NCBI RefSeq assembly: GCF_900172355.1
Contig: NZ_FWFZ01000032.1
Span: 1-35,841, forward strand
Length of the DNA: 35,841 nucleotides
Source of the DNA: Roseisalinus antarcticus
GTDB taxonomy: Bacteria > Pseudomonadota > Alphaproteobacteria > Rhodobacterales > Rhodobacteraceae
Direction: 5' to 3'
The notes under the pieces were generated by a model. It was not told the origin of the DNA. It searched no databases and saw only the letters and a program-made list of their open reading frames with translations. Of the stretch, positions 7,671 to 15,194 are shown piece after piece. A program made the position numbers and the translations under genes. The stretch's first letter is position 1, and the number at the start of each line of letters is the position of its first letter.

Positions 7671-8684
7671 ATGGCCACCATGGACATCTTCGAAGGCGAT
7701 GCCTTCTCGATCATCGAACTCACCCGTGCGCTGGAGAACATCCCCTACAAGCCCGCCACCCTTTCCGGGTCGGGTCTGTTCGGTCCACGCGGCGTCCGCT
7801 CGCGCACCGTGGTGATCGAGAGCCGCGACGGCACGCTGTCGCTGATCCCGTTCTCCGAACGCGGCTCGGTCTATGACCAGCAGACGCCCGAACGCCGCGA
7901 TGTGCGGGCCTTCGTCTGCCGCCAGTTCAAGAAGCAGGACGTCATCTGGGCCTCGGAAATCCAGCAGGTGCGCGACTTCGGTTCCGAAAGCGCCACCCAG
8001 CAGGTGCAGGCGGAAGTCGCCCGCAAGCTCGGCCGCCTGCGCAACGACGCCGAGACGACCTTTGAATACCACCTCTTCAACGGCATCCAAGGGCTGGTAA
8101 AGGACCCGCGTGATGGGGCCACGGTGATCAACTACTTCACCGAGTTCGGCATCGCCCCTGCAACCGAGGTGGACTTTGACCTCGACAACGCCACTCCCGC
8201 CTCGGGCGCGCTGCGCAAACGCTGCCAGGCGCTGATCGAAAGCGTCGAGGATGTGATGGGCGGGCTTGCCACCGGTGCGATTGCGCTGCGCGCCGAATGC
8301 GGCTCGGCCTTCTTTGCCGATCTGGTGGCGCACAAGGAGGTGCGCGAGACCTACCTGAACACAGCTGCCGCCGCTGATCTGCGCTCGCGAATTGCCGACG
8401 AGGTCAGCTTCGGCGGCATCACCTTCCGCCGCTACCGGGGCGGCGCGGGCTTCGGCGTGGCGACCGACAAGGCAGTGTTTTATCCCGAGGCGGTCGACGG
8501 GCTCTTTGAGATCTACCACGCCCCCGCCGATACGTTCGAGACGGTGAACACGCTGGGCCAGCCGCTCTACGCGCGGATGATCCCCGACCGGGACCGGGAT
8601 GAATGGGTGCGGCTCGAGATTGAAAGCAACCCGCTGCCGATCTGCACCCGCCCGCAGGTGCTGCGTTCGGCGCGGCGGACGTGA
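7671..8684 (+). CDS. Major capsid protein, lambda gpE family
   Basis: Main shell protein with the HK97 fold. The 337 residues follow the gpE family: MDIFEGDAFSIIELTRALE at the N-terminus, VVIESRDGTLSLIPFSERGS, RRDVRAFVCRQFKKQDVIWA and a late ITFRRYRGGAGFGVATDKAV segment followed by GLFEIYHAPADTFETVNTLG. The length is normal for the family (about 340). A good ribosome site (AGGAGGC) precedes the ATG. Its stop overlaps the start of the next gene (TGATG), so these head genes are translationally coupled. No damage seen. Confidence 0.92.
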   Translation: MATMDIFEGDAFSIIELTRALENIPYKPATLSGSGLFGPRGVRSRTVVIESRDGTLSLIPFSERGSVYDQQTPERRDVRAFVCRQFKKQDVIWASEIQQVRDFGSESATQQVQAEVARKLGRLRNDAETTFEYHLFNGIQGLVKDPRDGATVINYFTEFGIAPATEVDFDLDNATPASGALRKRCQALIESVEDVMGGLATGAIALRAECGSAFFADLVAHKEVRETYLNTAAAADLRSRIADEVSFGGITFRRYRGGAGFGVATDKAVFYPEAVDGLFEIYHAPADTFETVNTLGQPLYARMIPDRDRDEWVRLEIESNPLPICTRPQVLRSARRT

Positions 8685-8995
8685 TGAGCGCCTTTGCTGC
8701 TGCCGTCGGCGCGCTTTTCGCCGATGGCAACATCGGGCGCGATGCGGTCCATATCGCCGACGGCGGCGCGCCCGTTCTGGTGCGCCTCATTGCCCGACGC
8801 GCCGATGACATAACCGAGTTCGGCGATGCCCGGCTCTGGACGGAAACCACGCGCGTCGACATACGTGTGGCCGAAGTGCCGAACCCGCGCCCCGGCGACA
8901 GGATCGAGATCGATGGCGAGGCTTTCCTCATTCAGGGCGAGCCGGTCCGCGACCGCGAGCGGCTGGTCTGGACTGTGGACCTGAGGCCCGCGTGA
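8684..8995 (+). CDS. Phage head-tail joining protein (small, beta-rich)
   Basis: A 103-residue protein beginning MSAFAAAVGALFADGNIGRD, with a beta-rich rest (RVDIRVAEVPNPRPGDRIEI, EAFLIQGEPVRDRERLVWT). The pattern PGDxIEIDGExFxIQGEPxRD matches small head-tail joining proteins located directly after the major capsid gene in lambda-type phages, which form part of the neck. The ATG at 8684 shares one base with the capsid stop; an adjacent GTG at 8681 is less likely. The stop overlaps the next start (GTGA). Family level is fairly clear; the exact structural role is inferred from position. Confidence 0.72.
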   Translation: MSAFAAAVGALFADGNIGRDAVHIADGGAPVLVRLIARRADDITEFGDARLWTETTRVDIRVAEVPNPRPGDRIEIDGEAFLIQGEPVRDRERLVWTVDLRPA

Positions 8996-9621
8996 AACTG
9001 CGGCTCGACATAGACCCCGACATCGTCGCCATGATGGCGGCCGAGGTTGCGGCGGGGGAGCGTGCGGTGACGGCCGCGATGCGCGAGGCAGGGACCGGCC
9101 TGAAATCCGCCTGGCGGACGCAGATCACCGGCGCGGGGCTGGGCACCCGGCTTGCCAACTCGATCCGCCTCGCCAGCTTCCCGAAGTCGGGCGAAAGCCT
9201 GAACGCAGCGGCGCTGGTCTGGTCGAATGCGCCGGTGATCGTCGGCGCGCATGACACCGGCCCCCTGATCCGCTCGAAGAACGGCTTCTGGCTGACAATC
9301 CCGACGGCAGCGGCGGGGAAGTCCACGCGCGGCGGCCGCATCACGCCCGGCGAATGGGAACGCCGCACCGGTTTGCGTCTTCGCTTCATCTACCGTCGTC
9401 GCGGGCCGAGTCTGCTGGTCGCTGACGGGCGGCTGAACACCAAGGGCCGCGCGGTAGCATCAAAGTCGAAAACCGGCCGGGGCGTCGTGACCGCGCCGAT
9501 CTTCCTGCTGGTGCCGCAGGTCAAACTGCCGAAGCGGCTGGATCTGGCGCGGGATGCCGAGCGGGCGGTGGACGGTGTGCCGGCGCTGATCGTGGCGAAC
9601 TGGGTGAACGAAAGATACTGA
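8992..9621 (+). CDS. DUF6441 family phage neck/tail-completion protein
   Basis: A 209-residue protein with the features of DUF6441: an N-terminal helix region rich in Ala and Arg (AGERAVTAAMREAGTGLKSAW), then LGTRLANSIRLASFPKSGES, ALVWSNAPVIVGAHDTGPLI, a GFWLTIPTAAAG segment and FIYRRRGPSLLVADGRLN. The family occupies the position of HK97 gp10-like neck proteins in phages of Alphaproteobacteria. It starts with GTG overlapping the previous stop by four bases. The gene appears complete, but the AT-rich foreign DNA begins at or just before its stop, so the last codons may be altered. It is the last identifiable gene of the left prophage piece. Confidence 0.7.
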   Translation: MKLRLDIDPDIVAMMAAEVAAGERAVTAAMREAGTGLKSAWRTQITGAGLGTRLANSIRLASFPKSGESLNAAALVWSNAPVIVGAHDTGPLIRSKNGFWLTIPTAAAGKSTRGGRITPGEWERRTGLRLRFIYRRRGPSLLVADGRLNTKGRAVASKSKTGRGVVTAPIFLLVPQVKLPKRLDLARDAERAVDGVPALIVANWVNERY

Positions 9622-9680
9622 GATCAAAGGGGCTTACGTTTAAGTTTCACTCTGGTACTGACAATTCCTGTGATCAACCT

Positions 9681-9696
9681 CCTCATCTCCATGAGG
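9681..9696. repeat. Small perfect hairpin in the leader of the HEPN-like ORF
   Basis: CCTCAT (9681-9686) and ATGAGG (9691-9696) form a perfect six-base stem with the four-base loop CTCC. It lies about 20 bases before the start of the following ORF. It could be a leader structure or a remnant of a terminator, but no T-run follows. Confidence 0.35.
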
Positions 9697-9716
9697 CAAA
9701 ATCGGAAGTGCCTTAA

Positions 9717-10154
9717 ATGAGCCTTGCTGTTGTCGAAAACGCGATTAGCAACCTCGCGAACTACATGAGGCTCTACGTCGAGGCTCATATGCGGTTCGCA
9801 AGCCTTTTCGACGTGGATCGCGAGGAAGCGATTCATAACATGGAGCGCGCATTCGAGGCAAAACTGGAGGCGTTCCACACCCTCTATGACGTCTCAAAAG
9901 ATCACTTTCCATATTTCGATCACGGCGACACGTCTACGCTCATCGCGTTGCGGAATGCCATACACCATCGAGATCATCCTCTATTCCAAGGTCTCCTGTC
10001 TGACTTGTGGCTACGTGGCGATCCAAACCAATGGAACGGCGCGACGTATTTACTTCTTAGGCTCAAGTTTCAAGTGCAACACCCAGCGCCCGCAGGGCAT
10101 AGGATGTTGCGATGGACAGACGAAGCAAGCACAGAGGTGGTTCCGGAAATCTGA
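9717..10154 (+). CDS. HEPN-like protein (RNxxxH motif), 3' end cut by an IS
   Basis: A 145-residue, largely helical protein in AT-richer foreign DNA after the head genes. Residues 79-84 read RNAIHH inside LIALRNAIHHRDHPLF, which fits the RNxxxH motif of HEPN-domain ribonucleases, found in many abortive-infection and toxin proteins. No named family was recognised, so the HEPN call rests on the motif and the helical surroundings. A GGAAG ribosome site lies ten bases upstream of the ATG. The gene runs into the left end of the IS3 element: the stop TGA (10152-10154) is the first three bases of that element, so the original C-terminus is lost. If functional it would be an RNase cleaving RNA in the cytoplasm; no antitoxin partner is visible. 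Confidence 0.5.
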   Translation: MSLAVVENAISNLANYMRLYVEAHMRFASLFDVDREEAIHNMERAFEAKLEAFHTLYDVSKDHFPYFDHGDTSTLIALRNAIHHRDHPLFQGLLSDLWLRGDPNQWNGATYLLLRLKFQVQHPAPAGHRMLRWTDEASTEVVPEI

Positions 10155-10217
10155 ACAGCCGGGTTGAGTGGATTTTCCGCGCAACAGCAGCATGATGCTG
10201 CGAGCGAGGAGAAGACC

Positions 10218-10529
10218 ATGGCAAGACGACCACGCCGGAACCACAGCCCGGCATTCAAGGCGAAAGTGGCGGTGGCCGCGATCAAGGGCGAGAAGACGCT
10301 GATCGAGCTGGCGCAGGATTTCGACGTCCACCCGAACCAGATCAAGCAGTGGCGTGATCAGCTACTCGAGGGGGCGACCGGGGTTTTTGGGGAAGCCTCG
10401 AAGGCTGAGCCGGAACCGGTGATCGACGTGAAGACCCTGCATGCCAAGATCGGAGAGCTGACGCTGGAGAACGATTTTTTGTCAGGCGCGCTCGGCAAGG
10501 CGGGTCTGCTGCCGAGCGCAAAAAGATGA
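10218..10529 (+). CDS. IS3-family transposase OrfA
   Basis: DNA-binding helix-turn-helix subunit of the IS3 transposase. The protein begins MARRPRRNHSPAFKAKVAVA, with the HTH in the region EKTLIELAQDFDVHPNQIKQ, followed by WRDQLLEGATGVFG and a C-terminal leucine-zipper-like helix (IGELTLENDFLSGALGKAG). The ATG at 10218 has a GAGGAGAAG ribosome site. Near its end, the run AAAAAG at 10520-10525 allows a -1 frameshift into OrfB to give the fused OrfAB transposase, as known for IS3 elements. Complete. Confidence 0.9.
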   Translation: MARRPRRNHSPAFKAKVAVAAIKGEKTLIELAQDFDVHPNQIKQWRDQLLEGATGVFGEASKAEPEPVIDVKTLHAKIGELTLENDFLSGALGKAGLLPSAKR

Positions 10530-11356
10530 TCGACCGCACAGCGAAGCTCAGTGTCGGCCGTCAGGCCAAGGTGCTGGGGATCAGCCGGGGCAGCGTCTAC
10601 TACCAGCCGCGCCCGGTCCGGGCTGGCGATCTGAAGCTGATGCACCGGATCGACAAACTGCACATGGAATTTCCCTTCGCGGGCAGCCGGATGCTGCAGG
10701 GCCTGCTGGTTCAGGAAGGCTTCAAGGTCGGGCGGCTGCACGTTGCCACGCTGATGAAGCGGATGGGGATCGAGGCGCTGTATCGAAAGTCGAACACCTC
10801 GAAACCGGCGCCAGGGCACAAGATCTACCCCTATCTGCTCCGGAAGCTGCCGATCACCCGGCCCAATCAGGTCTGGGCGATGGACATCACCTACATCCCA
10901 ATGGCGCGCGGCTTCATTTACCTGGCCGCCGTTCTGGACTGGTTCACCCGCCGGGTGCTGTCTTGGCGCGTGTCGATCACGCTGGAAGCAGACTTCTGCA
11001 TTGAGGCCCTCGAGGAGGCGCTGGCTCGGCACGTCCAGCCTGAGATATTCAATACGGATCAGGGCAGCCAGTTCACCTCGGCTGACTTCATCAAGGTGCT
11101 GGCGAGCCGCGAAATCAAGATCAGCATGGACGGCAAGGGAGCCTGGCGCGACAACGTCTTCGTGGAGCGCCTCTGGCGGACCATCAAATACGAGGAGGTC
11201 TACCTGCGGGCCTATGCCAGCGTCTCCGAGGCTCGCGCCTCGATCCGGAACTACCTCGGCTTCTACAACAGCCGGCGGCCCCACTCATCGCTTGACGGGA
11301 GAACCCCCGATCAGGCCTACTTCAACCCGCCGACGCCCGAAGCGGCAGCGGCGTAA
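10526..11356 (+). CDS. IS3-family transposase OrfB (DDE integrase domain)
   Basis: Catalytic part of the transposase with the rve integrase core. An HTH_21-like region (RIDKLHMEFPFAGSRMLQGL) is followed by the DDE domain: the first D in VWAMDITYIPMARGFIYLAA, the second in IFNTDQGSQFTS, and the E in the NVFVERLWRTIKYEEVYLRA segment. The C-terminus NYLGFYNSRRPHSSLDGRTP is the usual end. It overlaps OrfA in the -1 frame; the ATG at 10526 directly follows the slippery site, and the main product is expected to be the frameshift fusion. Complete and apparently intact. Confidence 0.93.
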   Translation: MIDRTAKLSVGRQAKVLGISRGSVYYQPRPVRAGDLKLMHRIDKLHMEFPFAGSRMLQGLLVQEGFKVGRLHVATLMKRMGIEALYRKSNTSKPAPGHKIYPYLLRKLPITRPNQVWAMDITYIPMARGFIYLAAVLDWFTRRVLSWRVSITLEADFCIEALEEALARHVQPEIFNTDQGSQFTSADFIKVLASREIKISMDGKGAWRDNVFVERLWRTIKYEEVYLRAYASVSEARASIRNYLGFYNSRRPHSSLDGRTPDQAYFNPPTPEAAAA

Positions 11357-11398
11357 CCAAGGCGGAAATCCACTTAGAAAACGCCCGGAACCTGTTCA

Positions 11399-12010
11399 AA
11401 CAAACCGAGCCACCTCTACCTGTATGATGGCACGCAAACGCTGATCACAGCGGCGTCCTGTACGACGAACTGCCTTGCCCCGGTGGTGAAGGTGATCCAC
11501 CAAAGCCTTGGCATCCGCCACGGTTCAATCACCACAATCCATGATGTCACGAACACCCAGACCATCGTGGACCGCCCGGCAAAAGACATGCGCCGGGCGC
11601 GATCCGCCCTGATGAACCTGATCCCGACGACAACAGGCAGCGCCACAGCAATCACGCTGATCTACCCCGAACTCAAGGGCAGGTTGAACGGCCATGCAGT
11701 GCGCGTGCCGCTCTTGAACGCCTCGCTGACCGACTGCGTGTTTGAGGTAGAGCGGGCGACGACGGTGGAAGAGGTGAACGCCCTGTTTGCTGCCGCCGCA
11801 GCAGGGCCGCTGAACGGCATCCTCGGGTATGAGACGCGCCAGTTGGTGTCGTGCGATTTTACCAATGACCCGCGGTCGGCAATGGTCGATGGACCATGCA
11901 CGATGGTCATCAACGGCACACAAGTGAAGATCTACGCCTGGTATGACAACGAATGGGGCTATTCCTGCCGTCTGGCCGATGTCGTGCGGATGGTTGCGGG
12001 TTCGTTGTGA
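11399..12010 (+). pseudogene. ArsJ-associated glyceraldehyde-3-phosphate dehydrogenase, N-terminally truncated
   Basis: C-terminal half of a type I GAPDH. The frame is open from the IS end and reads [14 protein letters not shown], containing the catalytic cysteine, then [40 protein letters not shown] and the terminal [16 protein letters not shown]. The NAD-binding Rossmann domain, about 145 residues, is missing, removed at the IS3 right end. Directly downstream and overlapping (GTGA) is arsJ; such GAPDH genes convert glyceraldehyde 3-phosphate and arsenate to 1-arseno-3-phosphoglycerate, the ArsJ substrate. The truncated enzyme cannot bind NAD and should be dead. Any start used now (for example GTG 11483) would even skip the catalytic cysteine. 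Confidence 0.88.
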
Positions 12011-13278
12011 CCCAGAGTGTGACCTTGGCGAACCCGCCGCCCAATCCCTTGCGCGCCTATGCAGCTGTCACGGCGGCCTACTGGGCCTTCATGCTGTCGG
12101 ACGGAGCTTTGCGGATGCTGGTGCTGCTGCACTTCAACGCGCTTGGCTTCACGCCGGTGCAACTGGCCTGGCTGTTCGTGCTGTATGAGGTGGCGGGGAT
12201 CGTAACGAACCTTGCCGCCGGGTGGCTGGCAGCGCGATTTGGTCTGGCCGCGACGCTTTACGGCGGGCTGGCGTTGCAGATCGGGGCGCTCGTTGCCCTA
12301 GCCCAGCTTGATCCGTCCTGGGGTGTCGCGGCGTCGGTTGCTTTCGTCATGGCGGTGCAGGGCGTCTCCGGCGTGGCCAAGGATCTGGCCAAGATGTCCT
12401 CGAAGTCGGCCGTGAAGTTGCTGGCGCCCAAGGAGGACGGAGGTCTCTTTCGTTGGGTGGCGCTTCTGACCGGATCGAAGAACGCGGTTAAGGGGCTGGG
12501 GTTCTTTCTTGGCGCGGCGCTGCTGGCGCTTGCAGGCTTCCAGGCGGCGGTCTGGGGCATGGCAGCAGTGCTGGTCGTGATTTTGCTGGCTGTCGTTCTG
12601 TTCCTGCCTGCGGGTCTGCCGGGACGGATGAAGTCGGACGAAGCCTGGGGCGGCTGGCGGTCAAAGGATGCTCGGGTTAACCGTCTCAGCCTTGCCCGGA
12701 TGTTCCTGTTTGGCGCGCGCGATGTGTGGTTCGTCGTTGGCGTTCCCGTCTACTTCCAATCGGTTCTGTCGGATGGCACGGCCGAGGGCCGACGCGAAGC
12801 CTTCTTCCTGATCGGCAGCTTCCTTGCGCTCTGGATCATCGCATATGGTGCCGTGCAGGGGTTCGCCCCCCGCCTTTTGGGATCGAAGAACCAGTCCGAA
12901 GCCCAAACTACCCGAAAGGCTATTTTCTGGGCCGGACTTTTGGTGCCCATCCCCTTCCTGCTGGCTGGTGCAGCATGGGCGGCAGAGGGTCCGGCGCCAT
13001 GGCTTACTGCCACGCTGATCGGGGGCCTTCTGCTCTTCGGCTTCGTCTTTGCAATCAATTCATCGGTCCATTCCTACCTGATCCTCGCCTTCGGATCAGC
13101 TGAGCGGATTACGCGGGACGTGGGCTTCTACTACATGGCCAATGCCGCAGGCCGCTTGATCGGCACGCTGCTGTCCGGCCTGAGCTACCAGATCGGCGGG
13201 CTGCCGCTGTGCCTTGCAACCGCAGGCGTCATTGCACTGGCCAGCTGGCTTGCCGCTCGACGGCTCAGGCCCGTCTGA
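12007..13278 (+). CDS. arsJ: Organoarsenical efflux MFS transporter ArsJ
   Basis: Inner-membrane major facilitator with 11-12 hydrophobic segments that exports 1-arseno-3-phosphoglycerate and so gives arsenate resistance together with its GAPDH partner. The family start is seen in [20 protein letters not shown], followed by [20 protein letters not shown]; further on are [20 protein letters not shown] and [20 protein letters not shown], all characteristic of ArsJ. The GTG at 12007 overlaps the GAPDH stop; an ATG at 11953 lies inside the GAPDH frame and is unlikely. The 423 residues are complete. Since the paired GAPDH is broken and the promoter has been removed by the IS3 event, function would need read-through from the IS or elsewhere and the housekeeping GAPDH. 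Confidence 0.9.
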   Translation: MTQSVTLANPPPNPLRAYAAVTAAYWAFMLSDGALRMLVLLHFNALGFTPVQLAWLFVLYEVAGIVTNLAAGWLAARFGLAATLYGGLALQIGALVALAQLDPSWGVAASVAFVMAVQGVSGVAKDLAKMSSKSAVKLLAPKEDGGLFRWVALLTGSKNAVKGLGFFLGAALLALAGFQAAVWGMAAVLVVILLAVVLFLPAGLPGRMKSDEAWGGWRSKDARVNRLSLARMFLFGARDVWFVVGVPVYFQSVLSDGTAEGRREAFFLIGSFLALWIIAYGAVQGFAPRLLGSKNQSEAQTTRKAIFWAGLLVPIPFLLAGAAWAAEGPAPWLTATLIGGLLLFGFVFAINSSVHSYLILAFGSAERITRDVGFYYMANAAGRLIGTLLSGLSYQIGGLPLCLATAGVIALASWLAARRLRPV

Positions 13279-13373
13279 GCAGAAACAACGCCGACCTGAC
13301 ACGCGTGGTGGCCGAGCGCCGTCTTCAGCCAGAGGCGGGGTAGGGTGGGAAGAAGGTGCCGGGCTTTCGTGGT

Positions 13374-13952
13374 TCAGTAGAACCCCACTTCGCGTACGTC
13401 GATCCGTGCGTCATGGTCGCGGCCGTAGGCAACGACGGCAACAGAACTCAGGCTGCCCGGCTTGGGTACACTGCGCAGCAACGCGCCCGAGGCGGTGAAC
13501 GCAACGAGCGGCAGACGCACTTCGGTCCAGCTTTCCGAAACCTCGAACCCTGCCTGATAGTATTGCCACGGCAACAGCGTGCCCCCAGTCCGCAGGTGTA
13601 CGAAATAGCGCTGGTCGTTGCCGCGCACCATCAACCGCACGCCGGTTGTGTCTTCGGGTGGCGGGCCGACAAGATCAAGCTGCATCTGGATGAATCCGCC
13701 CCGGTTGGCGGTGCTGACCCTGCCGGTCATGCGCGCAAAATTCAGACCGTCTTCCTGCGCAAATGTGACACCGCCAGTGGACACGCCCCCCATCACCTGA
13801 TCGGTGAAGAACCGCCAACGGGTTTCCGGCTGCATGGTGAAATCCTCGATGAATGTGGGCCCGGCTGCAGCGGCGTCAGCCATTGCAGGCGGCATGGCAC
13901 CACCAAGCAAGACAGCTGCAAGAGAAAGGACGATCAGACTGCGCGGAACCAT
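13374..13952 (-). CDS. CIA30 family protein, exported
   Basis: A 192-residue protein with an N-terminal signal peptide (MVPRSLIVLSLAAVLLGGA followed by an Ala-rich cleavage region) and a CIA30/galactose-binding-like beta-sandwich domain: FIEDFTMQPETRWRFFTDQV, MGGVSTGGVTF, ARMTGRVSTANRGGFIQMQL, VRLMVRGNDQRYFVHLRTGG and the final RIDVREVGFY. The motif FxTDxVMGGxS is typical of the family, named after a complex I assembly factor but of unclear function in bacteria. The ATG at 13952 is chosen because it gives a clean signal peptide; the frame is open further upstream. It is the last gene of the operon running leftward from 18145 and lies convergent to arsJ. Confidence 0.8.
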   Translation of the reverse strand: MVPRSLIVLSLAAVLLGGAMPPAMADAAAAGPTFIEDFTMQPETRWRFFTDQVMGGVSTGGVTFAQEDGLNFARMTGRVSTANRGGFIQMQLDLVGPPPEDTTGVRLMVRGNDQRYFVHLRTGGTLLPWQYYQAGFEVSESWTEVRLPLVAFTASGALLRSVPKPGSLSSVAVVAYGRDHDARIDVREVGFY

Positions 13953-14010
13953 TTTCTTCCCCAAACTTTTCCATGCGGCAGCGCAGGCAACACCCCGCCC
14001 GTGCTGCAAT

Positions 14011-14484
14011 CTACCAATGCTGAGTTCCCGGCGCACCCTTGATCTGGCCGTCCAGATTGGGTGTGACCCAGCCGCCGTAAAAGCTGCCCGGTTGCGGAAT
14101 GACGCGCAGATCGCCGACCCAGACCTCCTCCATCAGCCCGGCATAAAACGCCACATAGCCTGCAAGGGCGGCAAAGCGGGCGGTCGGGCTGTCATAGGAC
14201 CACGCAGCGCGGGCGGCCGTCCTGCCTCCGGCGATCACATCGAAATAGCGCGCGACGCCTTTCCACTCGCAGTAGCTGCTGCCTTGCACCGGGCGCAGGG
14301 TGGCGTGGATATCTTCGGGTGGCAGGTAATAGCTGGGAGCATGATGGGTTTCCAACACCCGCAAGGCGCGGGCGGTTTCCGAGACCAGCGCCCCACCCAG
14401 CCGGATCATGATCCGCTGCGGCACGGGTTCCAGCGCGGGAGGGCGGGGGTAGGATTGCACGTTTTCGCGCGGCAGATCGGTCAT
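14011..14484 (-). CDS. DUF427 domain-containing protein
   Basis: A 157-residue soluble protein. The DUF427 signature is clear: LGGALVSETARALRVLETHH, PSYYLPPEDI, GSSYCEWKGVARYFDVIAGG and AAWSYDSPTARFAALAGYVA, then FYAGLMEEVWVGDLRV. Function is unknown; the domain forms a small beta-barrel and is often found beside photolyase-like and flavoprotein genes. Its start overlaps the end of the upstream SAM methyltransferase gene by four bases (14481-14484), which supports translational coupling. Complete. Confidence 0.88.
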   Translation of the reverse strand: MTDLPRENVQSYPRPPALEPVPQRIMIRLGGALVSETARALRVLETHHAPSYYLPPEDIHATLRPVQGSSYCEWKGVARYFDVIAGGRTAARAAWSYDSPTARFAALAGYVAFYAGLMEEVWVGDLRVIPQPGSFYGGWVTPNLDGQIKGAPGTQHW

Positions 14485-15194
14485 AACACAGCCCCAGCCA
14501 AGGGTTTGCGCGCGATCCCCATATAGAGGATGGGCGTCAGTGGCAGCGGCCCGAAAATCAGATCGAACCGGCGGTTGATCCCGCGCGGGCCAAGGCCGGT
14601 CACAGCGCCCGGCACCAACCCGGCACCTTCTATCGCGGCGCGCAATTCGCGCGGCTTGATGAACATGGCCGGGTCATGCGTGCCGCGCGGCAACAGGCGC
14701 AGCACATCTTCGGCGATGGTGATGGTGGCAAGCCGGGCCAACGGGTTGCGGTTGATGGTGTCGAACAGGAACACCCCGCCGGGGCGCAGGGTGCGGGCGA
14801 CTTCGGTCAAGACCTTATTCAGGTCGGCGACATGTTCCAGCACATCGACGCAGACAACAGCGTCAAAACTGTTGTCATCGTAGGGCAGAGCCTCTCCCAC
14901 GCCCACATCATAGCCGATGCGCAAACCTGTCGTGCGGGCATGGGCGCGGGCGGCGTCGATGGCATCGGCCGCCGGGTCGATCCCGGTGACGTGTGCGCCG
15001 CGCGCCGCCAATGCCTCGGCCATGAACCCCCCGGCACAGCCAAGGTCCAGCACCGCTTTGCCCTGCCAGTCGATCTGTCGGTCGAACCATTTCAACCGCC
15101 CCGGTACCAGGTTTTTCAGCGTGCGCACCCAGCGGATATCGTCAGACCACCAGCGATCCGCCACCTTGTCATAGATCGTCAGGTCATTGCGCAT
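14481..15194 (-). CDS. Class I SAM-dependent methyltransferase, UbiG-like
   Basis: A 237-residue methyltransferase. Motif I VLDLGCAGGF is at residues 48-57, followed by the acidic motif HVTGIDPAADAIDAARAHA and the post-motif FDAVVCVDVLEHVADLNKVL and LRPGGVFLFDTINRNPLA. The TINRNPLA element and the later MFIKPRELRAAIEGAGL strongly resemble UbiG (ubiquinone O-methyltransferase), but the genomic setting suggests a dedicated enzyme and not the housekeeping UbiG. The ATG at 15194 (MRNDLTIYDKVADRWWSDD) is chosen because homologues start there; it overlaps the preceding gene by 11 bases. Substrate unknown, perhaps a quinone-like or lipid molecule. Confidence 0.82.
   Translation of the reverse strand: MRNDLTIYDKVADRWWSDDIRWVRTLKNLVPGRLKWFDRQIDWQGKAVLDLGCAGGFMAEALAARGAHVTGIDPAADAIDAARAHARTTGLRIGYDVGVGEALPYDDNSFDAVVCVDVLEHVADLNKVLTEVARTLRPGGVFLFDTINRNPLARLATITIAEDVLRLLPRGTHDPAMFIKPRELRAAIEGAGLVPGAVTGLGPRGINRRFDLIFGPLPLTPILYMGIARKPLAGAVL

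Larger units (their letters stand above)
10152..11398 (+). mobile_element. IS3-family insertion sequence, complete, 1247 bp
   Basis: The two ends are imperfect inverted repeats starting with TGAACAG: the left end reads TGAACAG then CCGGG and AGTGGATTTTCCGC, and the right end (other strand) reads TGAACAG, CCGGG and AGTGGATTTCCGC. The element has two overlapping ORFs with a slippery A run, the standard IS3 arrangement, and a normal length for the family. The bases outside the ends (AATC on the left, AACA on the right) do not match, so there is no target duplication. Left flank is the HEPN-like gene, right flank is the middle of a GAPDH gene. Confidence 0.85.

Noticed and set aside
7245-8519. 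424-residue open frame on the - strand
   Set aside because: Antisense to the decoration and major capsid genes, both well supported; composition is that of a shadow frame.
745-10151. Integron gene cassettes
   Set aside because: The small inserted ORFs recall cassettes, but no attC-like GTTRRRY/RYYYAAC pairs, no integrase gene and no tandem array are visible, and phage DNA is deleted at the junctions.
13279-13373. Terminator between convergent arsJ and the CIA30 gene
   Set aside because: Only a weak five-base hairpin (GGTTC/GAACC near 13371-13384) overlapping the CIA30 stop, without a T-run.
13356-14042. 228-residue + strand frame opposite the CIA30 gene
   Set aside because: The - strand frame has a signal peptide and family motifs; the + frame has none.
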